A program made the position numbers and the translations under genes. From contig NZ_JAAHGH010000072.1 of the NCBI RefSeq assembly GCF_010672525.1, positions 1 through 39,326 on the forward strand: a stretch of DNA of 39,326 bases, given 5' to 3'. The DNA comes from Okeania sp. SIO2B3 (GTDB taxonomy: Bacteria; Cyanobacteriota; Cyanobacteriia; Cyanobacteriales; Microcoleaceae). Of the stretch, positions 17,718 to 27,557 are shown in pieces. The notes below the pieces were generated by a model. It was not told the DNA's origin, ran no database searches, and was given only the letters and a program-made list of their open reading frames with translations. Within the stretch, counting starts at the first letter, position 1. The number at the start of each line of letters is the position of its first letter.

Positions 17718-20700
17718 ATGAGAAAAACAGCTATTTTAACAATTATTGAAGGGACAGTAAAAACAGGTTTTATTATTACTTTTAGTATACAGGAAGAGAA
17801 CGGCGATTTTTTACTCTCTGTTAAAGCTAATTTACCTCCTAATGTGGAGATTGAGCAATTTTATAAAGCTTGGACAAAAAATTATAGTTTATTCTATGAT
17901 GCCACTTCTTGTCGTATACAAGCCAAAAAAACAGGAAATTTATCAAGAAATGTTTCTCTTTTAGAACCCCTTGCCGAGCAAGAATTAAAACTCAAAACAT
18001 CTCTAATTTTTTGGTTAGATTCTAATAAATTCAGACCAATAAAGGAAGCAATTTTAAGTAATTTTAATTATGATGATGAAATTAAATTTATTATTCAAAC
18101 AGAAAATATATTTTTAAGGAAATTGCCATGGTCTGAATATAAACTATTTGAGAATTACCCCAAATTAGCTATAGTTTTTTCTAAATCTAAAACTAGAGTT
18201 ATACATCCCAAGGATAGACATAAAGATAAAGATAAAGATAAAAAACAAGTCAAAATACTTGCTATTCTAGGCGATAGTTTCGAGCTTAAAGTAAAGGAAG
18301 ATTTAAAGCAATTAAAAACTAAACTTCCTGATGCTGATATCTTCGAGATAATTAATCCTACGAGAGAAAAATTAACGGATAGATTATGGGAACAAAACTG
18401 GGATCTATTCTTTTTTAGTGGTCATAGTTCGTTAGATATGGATAGGGATAAAGCCTGGTTTGAGCTTCAACCTAATCTGGACGATCAAATCATAGTGTAT
18501 TTTACTATTTTCTTACTAGCTAGAGACAAGAAATACCAACTAATATTTTTCTTCTTAGATTTTTATTACCCCACCGAATATATAACGATTAAAGATTTAA
18601 AAGAAGGCTTAAAAACAGCAATTAACAATGGATTACAGCTTGCCATATTTAACTCATGCGATGGTTTAGGTTTAGCAAAGCAATTAGAAGAATTACAACT
18701 GTCGGCGACAGTTGTTATGACTGAAAAAATACCTGATGAACTTTCACCTAAGTTGTTACAATATTTCCTTAATTTTTTTGCCAAAGAAGGAAACACTTTA
18801 GAATTATCTATCAGAAGAACTAGAGAAAGATTATCTGATTTAAAGAAAAAATATCCTAGTGCTAGTTGGCTGCCAGTTGTTTGTGAATCTTTAAAAACTG
18901 AATCTTTAACTTTGCACAAATTAGGAGGATTACCAGCTTGTCCTTATCGAGGTTTATTTACTTTTACAGAAGAAGATAGCGAGTTATTTTTTGGCAGAAA
19001 TAAATTTATTGAACAGTTAGTAACAGCGGTTCAATCTCAATCATTAGTTACTGTTATGGGAGCATCAGGAAGTGGTAAGTCTTCAGTAGTATTAGCTGGC
19101 TTAGTTCCCTATTTGAAACGACAAGCAAAAGAAGTTCAAAAAGAAATTAAAATTGCTATTTTTACTCCCGGACATCATCCTTTTGATGCACTAGCTGGTG
19201 CTGTTATATCTTTGCAAAATTCAACTGAAAATAATCAACAGATATTAGAAAAATTAAATTTCTTTACTCAATTACAGCAAGATAATCAAGCATTAGCTAA
19301 AAATCTTGAAAAAATTATCTTGGATAGTAGTGTTAATCAGATTGTTTTAGTTATCGACCAATTTGAAGAATTATATACTTTTGCCCCTCAAGCACAAATT
19401 AAACCTTTTTTAGATAGTTTATTAACTGCTATTGAACAACTAGATTTTTTACGAGTAGTCATCACCTTAAGAGAAGATTTTTTAGGCAAAGCATTAGAAA
19501 CTTTTGGTGAAACATTACAGAAGTATAAACCAGAATTTCTTCTGAAAATGAATCGTGAGGAAATAGAAAAAGCGATCGCTTCACCCGCAAGAAAACGAGG
19601 AGTAACTATAGACAAACAATTAACAGAAAGTTTAATTAATAGTGTAGTCAATGAACCAGGATATTTGCCACTATTAGAGTTTACTTTAACTCAACTCTGG
19701 AAATTACAGAATGATGGTCGTATTACTTATGAAATTTATCAAAAATTTGGTACTTTAGAGAAAAGTTTAGGGGAATATGCAGAGATAATATATCTTCAGA
19801 GAACTAAAGATGATAGAAAACGGATAGAGCAAATTTTTATTCAATTGATTTATTTTGGAGAGCAGCAAATAAATTCTCAAAGTAATGATAATAATCATCA
19901 AGTTGAACCATCTAATTTAGCACATCAACAAGATACCAGAACAATAGCAACAAAGGAACAGCTAGGAGATAAAAATTGGGAATTAATTTCTTATCTTGTT
20001 GCTGCTCGTCTAGTAGTAACTGGATATAATGAAAATACAGGGGAAGAAACAGTAGAAATTATCCATGAAGCATTAATTACTCATTGGAAAAGGTTACAAA
20101 AGTGGATTAGTAATAATCGATATTTTCGCAGTAAAGAACAAATAATAGGACAAAAAAGGAAAAAATGGCTGAATAAACATCAGTGTAGCGATGAAGCTTT
20201 ATTGCAAGGTGTAGATTTGCTCGAAGCTGAAGCATGGTTGCAGAAATATTCTGACAAAGTTAAGCAAGATGACAAAAAATTTATTCAAAAAAGTATTGAT
20301 TTTGAAGATGGGAAAAAGCAGGAGAAGGAACATTTAGATAAATTAGTTTTACAGCGCACTATTTATGCACTTTCTGGTATTTCAATAGCTGCTTTAATGG
20401 CTTTTTTAATTATTTTTATTCAATTCAAGCAATTGGAAAAACAAAGAATTAATGGTTTAAATCAACAAGTTGATAGTCGGAATAGCTCTAGTCAAAGCTT
20501 ATTGCTTTTAAACAAAAATTTTGATGCTTTACGAGAAAGTTTCAAAGCTGCTAATTTAGCCCATAATAACTCAAATATTACTCATCATAATTATGTTAAT
20601 ACAGCTATTACGTTACAGAGTATATTATATCGTGTTCGATTAATGAGTGTTTGGGAAAAACATCAAAATATAGTCTTAAGTGTTGACATTAGTCCGAATG

Positions 20701-22532
20701 GTCAATTAATTGCTTCAGGAAGTCGAGATAATACAGTAAAAATCTGGTATTTAGATGGTACTTTGTTGACAAATATTACAGGGCATAAAGGAAGTGTTAA
20801 TTATGTTGATTTTAGTCCGAATGGTCAATTAGTTGCTTCTGCTAGTAACGATAAAACTATTAAAGTCTGGCATAATAATGGAACTTTAATTACCACGCTA
20901 AAAGGGCATCAAGGTAGAGTATTATCTGTTAAATTTAGTCCTGATGGTCAGTATCTAATTTCAGGAGGCGACGACTCTACTCTGAGAATATGGAGTATTA
21001 ATGGTCAATTACTGAGAACTTTAGATTCACATAAAAATTGGGTTTTTGATGTTAGTTTTAGTCCTCCCATACTAACTGCACAAAGGGAGAAAAACGAACT
21101 GTTAATTGCTTCTGCTAGTTGGGATAAGACAGTCAAAATTTGGAATTTAAAAGGTAAGTTATTAACTACTCTTGAAGGACATACAGATCAGGTTGATAGT
21201 GTAGTTTTTAGTCGTGATGGTAAGTTAATTATCACTGGCAGTGCTGATAATACGATTAAAATTTGGCAACCAGATGGTACTTTAATTAGAACTATTGAAA
21301 CAGTACCTAATTTAGAGAATCTTTCACAAAAGGAAAAAGATGCAAATATTGTTTATAGTGTTAGTCTAAGTCCAGACGGTAAAATAATTGCTTCTGCAAG
21401 TAAAAATGGCAAAATTCAACTGTGGAATCTTCAAGGCGAATTATTGGAAACTTTGATAGGACATACAAATAGCGTTAACAGTGTTAGTTTTACTCCAAAT
21501 GGTAAGGTTTTAGTTTCAGCAAGTGGAGATAGTACTGTGAGACTTTGGGATTTATCGCCTCGCCCATTTTTAAATCATAATGGTACCATTGTAGATTTGG
21601 ATTTTATTTTAGATGGCAAAGAAATAGTTACTATTAGTAATGTTAGTCAAAATGAAACTGATAAGAAGAAAGTAATTAGACTTTGGGATTTGCAGAAACA
21701 ACAATTTTCAGAATTTGCTAATCAAGAAAAATATCGCAGGGTTAGCGTAAGTCCAGATGGAACAAAAATTGTCACAACTAATGATGATAAGACAGTACAA
21801 ATATGGAATAAAAAGGGAATATTACTGAAAACTTTAACAGAACATACTGAGAGAGTATTTGATGTTAATTTTAGTCCTGATAGTAAATTATTTGCCACTA
21901 CAAGTTACGATAAGACTGTGAAAATATGGCGTGAAGATGGAACCTTAATTAATACTTTAACAGGACATAGCGATCGCGTCTTAGCAGTTAGTTTTAGTCC
22001 AGACGGTAAAAGAATAGCAACGGGAGGAGGCGATCGCACTATAAAATTATGGACGACAGAAGGTAAATTCTTAACCACATTAGTAGGTCATAATGATTGG
22101 ATTTTAGATATTAAATTTAGTTCAGATGGTCAATTAATTGCTACTGCTAGTCACGATCAAACTATTAAAATTTGGAATTTACAAGGGGAGTTAATTAAAA
22201 CTTTAAAGGGACATACAAATACAGTTAATAGTATTGATTTTAGCTCTGATGGTGAATTAATTGTTTCTGGAAGTGAAGATAATACGATTAAATTATGGAG
22301 TCGTGAAGGAGATTTATTAACTACAGTTAATCAGCATCAAGGAGGAGTGCGTAAAGTAGCTTTTAGTCCAGATGGTAAGAGTATTGTTTCAGGAGGTGGT
22401 GATGGAATTATTATTTTATGGAGTTTAGATTTAGGTACTTTAATTGAACAAGGATGTGGTTTGATAGGGGATTATTTAAGAACTAATTCCAATGTGAAAG
22501 AAGAAGAAAGAATGTTATGCGAGGTGAAGTAA
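17718..22532 (+). CDS. CHAT protease - STAND NTPase - 14-blade WD40 protein
   Basis: 1604 residues. Residues 1-160 are the usual cyanobacterial pre-CHAT region (ending IFLRKLPWSEYKLFENYPK). The CHAT (caspase-like) domain has the catalytic His in FFFSGHSS (about residue 236) and Cys in IFNSCDG (about 314), and ends with RRTRERLSDLKKKY and SWLPVVCES. The STAND NTPase begins with CPYRGLFTFTEEDSELFFGR. Its Walker A is VMGASGSGKSS (about 446-456) and Walker B LVIDQFEEL (about 544). A membrane helix lies at about 885-905 (ALSGISIAALMAFLIIFI). From about 977 there are 14 WD40 repeats, enough for two seven-bladed propellers. The usual model is that WD40 senses a ligand, the STAND domain oligomerises with ATP, and the CHAT protease is released. 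The stretch between catalytic His and Cys is about 30 residues longer than I expect. Confidence 0.9.
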   Translation: MRKTAILTIIEGTVKTGFIITFSIQEENGDFLLSVKANLPPNVEIEQFYKAWTKNYSLFYDATSCRIQAKKTGNLSRNVSLLEPLAEQELKLKTSLIFWLDSNKFRPIKEAILSNFNYDDEIKFIIQTENIFLRKLPWSEYKLFENYPKLAIVFSKSKTRVIHPKDRHKDKDKDKKQVKILAILGDSFELKVKEDLKQLKTKLPDADIFEIINPTREKLTDRLWEQNWDLFFFSGHSSLDMDRDKAWFELQPNLDDQIIVYFTIFLLARDKKYQLIFFFLDFYYPTEYITIKDLKEGLKTAINNGLQLAIFNSCDGLGLAKQLEELQLSATVVMTEKIPDELSPKLLQYFLNFFAKEGNTLELSIRRTRERLSDLKKKYPSASWLPVVCESLKTESLTLHKLGGLPACPYRGLFTFTEEDSELFFGRNKFIEQLVTAVQSQSLVTVMGASGSGKSSVVLAGLVPYLKRQAKEVQKEIKIAIFTPGHHPFDALAGAVISLQNSTENNQQILEKLNFFTQLQQDNQALAKNLEKIILDSSVNQIVLVIDQFEELYTFAPQAQIKPFLDSLLTAIEQLDFLRVVITLREDFLGKALETFGETLQKYKPEFLLKMNREEIEKAIASPARKRGVTIDKQLTESLINSVVNEPGYLPLLEFTLTQLWKLQNDGRITYEIYQKFGTLEKSLGEYAEIIYLQRTKDDRKRIEQIFIQLIYFGEQQINSQSNDNNHQVEPSNLAHQQDTRTIATKEQLGDKNWELISYLVAARLVVTGYNENTGEETVEIIHEALITHWKRLQKWISNNRYFRSKEQIIGQKRKKWLNKHQCSDEALLQGVDLLEAEAWLQKYSDKVKQDDKKFIQKSIDFEDGKKQEKEHLDKLVLQRTIYALSGISIAALMAFLIIFIQFKQLEKQRINGLNQQVDSRNSSSQSLLLLNKNFDALRESFKAANLAHNNSNITHHNYVNTAITLQSILYRVRLMSVWEKHQNIVLSVDISPNGQLIASGSRDNTVKIWYLDGTLLTNITGHKGSVNYVDFSPNGQLVASASNDKTIKVWHNNGTLITTLKGHQGRVLSVKFSPDGQYLISGGDDSTLRIWSINGQLLRTLDSHKNWVFDVSFSPPILTAQREKNELLIASASWDKTVKIWNLKGKLLTTLEGHTDQVDSVVFSRDGKLIITGSADNTIKIWQPDGTLIRTIETVPNLENLSQKEKDANIVYSVSLSPDGKIIASASKNGKIQLWNLQGELLETLIGHTNSVNSVSFTPNGKVLVSASGDSTVRLWDLSPRPFLNHNGTIVDLDFILDGKEIVTISNVSQNETDKKKVIRLWDLQKQQFSEFANQEKYRRVSVSPDGTKIVTTNDDKTVQIWNKKGILLKTLTEHTERVFDVNFSPDSKLFATTSYDKTVKIWREDGTLINTLTGHSDRVLAVSFSPDGKRIATGGGDRTIKLWTTEGKFLTTLVGHNDWILDIKFSSDGQLIATASHDQTIKIWNLQGELIKTLKGHTNTVNSIDFSSDGELIVSGSEDNTIKLWSREGDLLTTVNQHQGGVRKVAFSPDGKSIVSGGGDGIIILWSLDLGTLIEQGCGLIGDYLRTNSNVKEEERMLCEVK

Positions 22533-22548
22533 ATTATTTTTTTCACGT

Positions 22549-25344
22549 TTAAGAATTCATAATCTGTAAAATTTCTTGAGATAGTCTTTGAGCATTATCT
22601 AATATTTGTAAAGTTTCGGCTTTTATTTCTTCAAGTTCTCGCTGTTTAGCTTCACTTAAAACTACTCCTCGTTCGCGATCGCCTCGTAATTGAGCCAGTT
22701 TATTTTGAGTATTATCTAGAAGTGCTTCTACTTCCTGGTTTAAGGTTTGCTGAAGAGCGGCAAAAGGTTCTGAAATTAGATTACTAATTTCTTGTTCAAG
22801 ATGTTTTTCTCGCAGTCGCTTATCAATTTCTTTGGTAATTGCTTCTTTGAAATTAGCTCTAAAATTACGTTCCATTTCCTTAGTAAAAACGCTTTTAGCT
22901 AACCAATCTCCTGCAAAAATACTAGCAATTCCAGTAGCTAAAACAAGAGGAAAACCAACTGTTATCCCAAATAATCCTGCTAAAATTCCTGTACCTATAA
23001 AAGTACCTACACTAGCTCCTGCACCTACAGCAGCACCTTTAACTCCCACAAGACGATAACCAGACCAAATTCCACCTAATCCTGTAAATGCAGCTAAAGC
23101 AGGAGTAATTGCTTGTGCATCAGAAGTCGTCTTTTTTTCAGCATTAAATTCAATATCAACAAACTCCATTTCAATATAATTCAAACTTCGATCTACTGAG
23201 GTTACAAAATCTTTAAGACGCTCTACTTCTCGATCAATTCCCTGTTTAGTTTCTGTTTGTATTTTCTCGGAAAATTGACGACTTACTTTTTGTATTGCAT
23301 TAGTAACAGCGTGAGAAAAATTTTCTTGTAAAATGTTCTTACTTCTTACTTCACCTTTCTCAATGGGAGTTTCTTCAATAGCTGTTTCTGCTGCTTGTTT
23401 GAGAATAATTGGTAGCTGATAAATTAAAGGCTGAACTCGATATTTTACATTTTCAGTCGCTTGATTAATCAAGTTCATTTCTTCTTTTTTCCGATTCCGA
23501 ATACCTTCTAGTTCAACAACACCAATATCATAGTTTTGTAGGAATTTACTCTGCTCCATTTTTACAGCACTTTCTTCAAGATTAATTGTTTTAAGAATCT
23601 CTGTAGCAGAAGCAATTATACGATTGATTGGTACTTGTAATAAAATAGCAGCTCTATCTAAAGTTAAAAATTCTTCTAAAGCTTTTTCAAATATAGAAAA
23701 ACGACTCTGAGCTAATAAATTTAGTTGATTCGTTTGTTTAGCTTTTAATGCTTTAAGAGCAGAAATACCAAAAACTTTAGGTTTCCCAATTTTTTTGATA
23801 AAGTTATGATATTCAGAAGAATCTTTAGTATATTGTTCTTCAGCTCGCTCAAGAATAAAGTCTGTAATTTTATTTTTGGTATAATTAATAATACGGTCTG
23901 CATCACTTCGAGAGAAATAATCAAGCCCATTAACAATAAAAATAACTCTTCCTAAGTCACTACTTAAAAGTTTATTTTCAAGAAAATCTTTTTCTGATTG
24001 AGAAAAGGGAGATTGAGCAGAAATAACCATAATTGCTGCATCTACTTGAGGTAAAATAGAAAATGTTACTTCTGCCATATTAGCTTCATCATTAAGCCCT
24101 GGTGTGTCAAAAATTTCAATATTATTCCTGCAATATTCAATATTATGCTGAATAATTACTTCCTGAATTGAAATAGCTTTTTTTTCAGACTCAACAGTTA
24201 ATTTAGTTACATATTGTTTTAATCCCTGAATAGGAACTTCTGTTTCTAGGCCATCCTTAAATACAACTTTGACGGATGGTGTCAATCCGAAGATAACACG
24301 GTTGATAGCTGCTGTTGTCGGCAATACATCAGATGGTAAAATTTCTTGACCTAATAAAGCATTAATAAAGGTACTTTTGCCTCTGTTAAATTCCCCAACA
24401 ACAGCTATGGAAAACGATTGTGTTTGAAGATTATTTAAAACTCTATCAATTAGTTCAATAGACTTGTTTAAATTAAGCTTTTGAGAAAAAGATTTTAATC
24501 TAGTCAAATTATCCACTAATTTGAACTTAGTTTGCTCATAATATTCAAATGAAGATAAAACAGGTATATTTTCGAGATTTGATTTTGGTTTCCAATTAAT
24601 ATTACCAAGTCTTAATTGATAAAGCTGCTCTCTCCAACCAGCATTTCCTAATAAAGCCTTAAACCAAGTAAAATATTCTACTTCCAATCTTGGGAAATAA
24701 ATACTATCCTGACTTAAATTTTCTACTAAATCAGTTACTTCTGTAGAAGATAAAGTCGGTAAAGCTTCTAAAGCTTCAACATTATTATCTAACTCATTTT
24801 CATCTAAATCCTGCATCAAAAAAATAACATTCAAATCCTCAACTAAATCTTCCCTCTCCAATACATAACTACGATTAACTTCATCATATTCACCCTCATT
24901 TTTAATCTGTTTATGGGTAGCATATCCCAACACTCTTAACCAACCATCTTCACAATTAACCTGCACAGCTAAATAATAATTACCCCTCCAACTTGGAATA
25001 TCAACCCACTCCCCAGGAATAATAAATTCATCTGTATCAATACCATCGCTAGGAATAATTACAAACCTTGCTTTACCAAAATCAATAGCTGTCCCATTCA
25101 CAAATTCCCATACACTAGGCAACTCATTTCTCTTAGGAAAAGGTAATGGTTGCACTCCTTCTTCTTCCTCTTGAAACCAAGCTAATAAAAGATTTAAACA
25201 AAGACTATTCAAATAAGCATTTAACCTAGCAGCATCATTAGAATAATCCCCTTCATTAGGTAGTGCATTCTCCTCATCTTCTTCAGAGATTTCTATCCAA
25301 ATTTGTTCGGGAAATTCTCTAGCTAATTCATCAAAACTCAACAT
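22549..25344 (-). CDS. DUF1822 domain fused to a dynamin-like GTPase
   Basis: 931 residues. Residues 1-190 are a DUF1822 module (VWEFVNGTAIDFGKARFVII, WRGNYYLAVQVN, WLRVLGYATHKQI), colinear with the start of the HEAT protein at 2760. From about residue 310 a dynamin-like GTPase follows. G1 is VVGEFNRGKSTFINALLGQE, G2 region LPTTAAINRVIFG, G3 IFDTPGLND (about 411), and the G4 position FIVNGLD (NxxD without the usual Lys). A Gly/Ala-rich hydrophobic hairpin (ALAAFTGLGGIWSGYRL ... FGITVGFPLVLATGIASIF, about 745-815) is a likely membrane paddle, and a coiled-coil tail ends the protein. From residue 270 onward it is closely similar to the free GTPase at 34302. It lacks the beta-rich DUF1822 tail. 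It ends 16 bp from the convergent CHAT gene, and its start is 30 bp from the sigma-like gene upstream. Confidence 0.88.
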   Translation of the reverse strand: MLSFDELAREFPEQIWIEISEEDEENALPNEGDYSNDAARLNAYLNSLCLNLLLAWFQEEEEGVQPLPFPKRNELPSVWEFVNGTAIDFGKARFVIIPSDGIDTDEFIIPGEWVDIPSWRGNYYLAVQVNCEDGWLRVLGYATHKQIKNEGEYDEVNRSYVLEREDLVEDLNVIFLMQDLDENELDNNVEALEALPTLSSTEVTDLVENLSQDSIYFPRLEVEYFTWFKALLGNAGWREQLYQLRLGNINWKPKSNLENIPVLSSFEYYEQTKFKLVDNLTRLKSFSQKLNLNKSIELIDRVLNNLQTQSFSIAVVGEFNRGKSTFINALLGQEILPSDVLPTTAAINRVIFGLTPSVKVVFKDGLETEVPIQGLKQYVTKLTVESEKKAISIQEVIIQHNIEYCRNNIEIFDTPGLNDEANMAEVTFSILPQVDAAIMVISAQSPFSQSEKDFLENKLLSSDLGRVIFIVNGLDYFSRSDADRIINYTKNKITDFILERAEEQYTKDSSEYHNFIKKIGKPKVFGISALKALKAKQTNQLNLLAQSRFSIFEKALEEFLTLDRAAILLQVPINRIIASATEILKTINLEESAVKMEQSKFLQNYDIGVVELEGIRNRKKEEMNLINQATENVKYRVQPLIYQLPIILKQAAETAIEETPIEKGEVRSKNILQENFSHAVTNAIQKVSRQFSEKIQTETKQGIDREVERLKDFVTSVDRSLNYIEMEFVDIEFNAEKKTTSDAQAITPALAAFTGLGGIWSGYRLVGVKGAAVGAGASVGTFIGTGILAGLFGITVGFPLVLATGIASIFAGDWLAKSVFTKEMERNFRANFKEAITKEIDKRLREKHLEQEISNLISEPFAALQQTLNQEVEALLDNTQNKLAQLRGDRERGVVLSEAKQRELEEIKAETLQILDNAQRLSQEILQIMNS

Positions 25345-25374
25345 AGTCTTTTGCTTCCTTATCTTAGTTTTATA

Positions 25375-26937
25375 TTATAGATTATTTATTTTGATTTTTT
25401 CAAATAATTGTGCGTAAGAAACTTTTTTCAGAAATTCATCTATGAATTTAAGTAAAGTTTCATCTAGTGTGGGAATTAAATTACTATCTAGCTCTTTAGG
25501 TAATTCTAGATTATCGTTAATATATCTTTTTAACCGCTCTAATAAATAATTTCGGGAATCTGTCAAACATTTCTCAATTTCAGAATCAGTTATTTCTAAT
25601 TTCTCTGCTATCTCTTTTTTAATTGATGCAGACTTTTCTTCTAATGACTTTTTATCCATAGAAAAAGTTTCTATATAATAAAGACTCATGATTTTCAGAT
25701 TACTGCTAGAAGTTTGTGTTAATAAATCCTCTAAAATTTCATAAAAATCTTGCTTGCAACAAGAATATCTTAACCATTCATTGATTTGTTTAGATAGATT
25801 TTTGTTCTCTTCTTTAGTAAGTTTTCTCTCTACTTGCTCTTGCTTCATCTTAACACATTTATCTAATAACGGTTTACGGTATTTTGTTAACTTGCGAGAA
25901 ATTTGATACTGTTTTAGATTAAATAATTTAGCGATTTCTGTCTGTCCTAGTTGTATACCATTTTCAAGAATTAACAAAGTTTTTGCTTCTGGAGATAACT
26001 TGGTAAAATCATCGGTTAAAATATTATTTATTTCTTGCCATTCTTGGTCTTTTTCTAGTTTCTCCTCTCTAAAACTATCATCACTGGCAATTTCAAAATA
26101 TTCTTTCTCCTCATCATCAATATAAACAAGTGACTGAGGTTTTTGATAATTCCTCATAGCATTAACACATTCATCTAGCAATTTTTGAATTGCTTCTCGA
26201 TCTATATCGTTTGTAATACCTCTACTATTTCTCACATAATTATAATCATTGACTATCTTTTTCCATTGTTCATCAGTAGGCTCCGGGAATCTTTGATTTG
26301 CTCTAACTATAGGATGATAATGTTTTTGAAAGCACTCCAAAGCTAATAAACAAGATGATAATTTTACATCTAATATTCTTGCTGATTCTAAAACCTTTCC
26401 CCATTTTTTAGAAGAAATATTTTTATCCTTTAATATCCTCCAATCACTAGCACCATCTAATCTCCTTCGCTTCAGATAAAATTCTTTCAAATAATCTTTG
26501 ATTTTTTGTTGACACCAACTTCTAATGTTAGTAGGTTTAAAAAAAATCCAATTGTATTTTTCAAAGATTTTCAGAGTCTTTTCCAGAACAAAATTTATTG
26601 CTTGGTAAAATCCATCTATCCACCTATCATCATCAGAAGCAAACTTATTATGAATTTCTTTAGTTGCCCAAAAACAACACTCTTGTAAATAAGATTGAAG
26701 ATGCCTTTGTGGTATGCTTATAGAACCATTTTCAACAACAGCCAAATCATACCAAAATTTTACCCAAATAGGTTCATATTGTTCTAAATTACCATTTAAA
26801 CTCGGTCTATTTTTCTGCTGCTGTTCAATATTACTTTTTAATTTTTTATCGTATAACCATTTACTCGAATTTCCATAATCATCTTGCACATCAAGAAAAG
26901 TGGAAAACATATTGAGAATATTAGTTCGTTTTTCCAT
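25375..26937 (-). CDS. Second sigma-70-like HTH protein, paired with DUF1822-GTPase
   Basis: 520 residues from ATG 26937; a TTG at 26961 in the same frame would add eight residues, and neither start has a good ribosome site. The protein is highly charged (Lys/Glu-rich). A helical core with IRSWCQQKIKDYLKEFYLKR and DGASDWRILKD precedes a sigma region 4-like motif: LSPEAKTLLILENGIQLGQT, then EIAKLFNLKQYQISRKLTKY (about residues 310-355). The overall plan matches the 469-aa protein at 1273, but the sequences are well diverged. It lies 30 bp upstream of the DUF1822-GTPase gene, so they are surely co-transcribed. Sigma activity is not proved. The pair is transcribed away from the C39/COP23/GTPase genes, with a 620-bp intergenic region filled with repeats. 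Confidence 0.6.
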   Translation of the reverse strand: MEKRTNILNMFSTFLDVQDDYGNSSKWLYDKKLKSNIEQQQKNRPSLNGNLEQYEPIWVKFWYDLAVVENGSISIPQRHLQSYLQECCFWATKEIHNKFASDDDRWIDGFYQAINFVLEKTLKIFEKYNWIFFKPTNIRSWCQQKIKDYLKEFYLKRRRLDGASDWRILKDKNISSKKWGKVLESARILDVKLSSCLLALECFQKHYHPIVRANQRFPEPTDEQWKKIVNDYNYVRNSRGITNDIDREAIQKLLDECVNAMRNYQKPQSLVYIDDEEKEYFEIASDDSFREEKLEKDQEWQEINNILTDDFTKLSPEAKTLLILENGIQLGQTEIAKLFNLKQYQISRKLTKYRKPLLDKCVKMKQEQVERKLTKEENKNLSKQINEWLRYSCCKQDFYEILEDLLTQTSSSNLKIMSLYYIETFSMDKKSLEEKSASIKKEIAEKLEITDSEIEKCLTDSRNYLLERLKRYINDNLELPKELDSNLIPTLDETLLKFIDEFLKKVSYAQLFEKIKINNL

Positions 26938-27020
26938 AGTAAAAAGACTTGTATAAATCAAAACTGACGATGATTAAACATTAATATTTTTTTGATAGTT
27001 AGATAACATTACCAGCTATT

Positions 27021-27237
27021 CCTGCATAGTAATGGTAGATAGGAATATCTCTAGCACGGGAGCAAGATGCTCCCACTATTCTCGTAACAAAAATACAGCA
27101 GATTCCAAGTATATGAAGTACAGATATTAACAATTAAATGTTTATAGTCCGGGCATCTTGCCCGCTCCGGGGTGTACCTCACGCCTGGTGGAATCTGCTG
27201 TAATTATAATGGACGACCATTACAATGCACCACTACC
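27021..27237. repeat. Interspersed repeat (copy 1), interrupted by a TA-flanked MITE
   Basis: This repeat begins CCTGCATAGTAATGGTAG and contains GCAAGATGCTCCCACTATTC and CTCGTAACAAAAATA. It ends GACCATTACAATGCACCACT. The same order, without the interruption, occurs at 31883-31997. The inner GGGAGCAAGATGCTCCC is itself a hairpin. It lies in the 620-bp divergent region between the second sigma-like gene and the C39 peptidase gene. Confidence 0.75.
27094..27202. mobile_element. Nested 105-bp MITE with TA duplication and CAGCAGATTCCA ends
   Basis: A 105-bp insert (27096-27200) begins CAGCAGATTCCA and ends TGGAATCTGCTG, a perfect 12-bp inverted repeat, and is flanked by TA on both sides (27094-27095 and 27201-27202). 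The uninterrupted paralogue reads AACAAAAATAATGATAATG, with a single TA at 31961-31962, so the empty site is visible in the same window. TA duplication is typical of IS630/Tc1-type transposition. It has no coding capacity. Confidence 0.85.
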
Positions 27238-27266
27238 TAATTCTCTTTGATGATTTCTTTCTAATT

Positions 27267-27447
27267 TAGGACTTACTTGGATAAATTCACTTTTCATAAC
27301 CGGATTTGGTATGATTTGATATTGTGTGCAAGTCCTGTAATTTTAATTCAGGATTAGCTTGACACATGAACAAATTGTTCTCTAGTTAGCTTAGTAATTG
27401 GATTAAGATTTAATACAATTGATAAACCCAGTTTCTGCGTAAGTCCT
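27267..27447. mobile_element. AGGACTTAC-end MITE family (copy 3, composite)
   Basis: AGGACTTAC at 27268-27276 is followed by ATAACCGGATTTGG. An inverse end GCAAGTCCT lies at 27328-27336, and a second inverse end with AAACCCAGTTTCTGCGTAAG then TCCT lies at 27424-27447. One left end with two right ends suggests a nested or partly deleted pair of copies of the element seen at 8315 and 13875. It is upstream of the C39 peptidase gene and may carry part of its promoter region. Confidence 0.6.
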
Positions 27448-27557
27448 AAATTTCTCAAAAATTTCTATCCCCACTTTGCATTTTTTCTTAAACCCTACCT
27501 GATATAGAAATATAGAAGGGAATAAATCCGTCTAAATATTATAGTAAGAGGTGTACT

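Noticed and set aside
17718-17760. Separate ribosome site for the CHAT-STAND gene
   Set aside because: No purine-rich site lies before ATG 17718; coupling to the gene ending 11 bp upstream is more likely.
20650-22450. Direct DNA repeats that could suggest a CRISPR or tandem array
   Set aside because: They are the coding repeats of the 14 WD40 units; spacing is about 120-150 bp and the sequence between them is coding.
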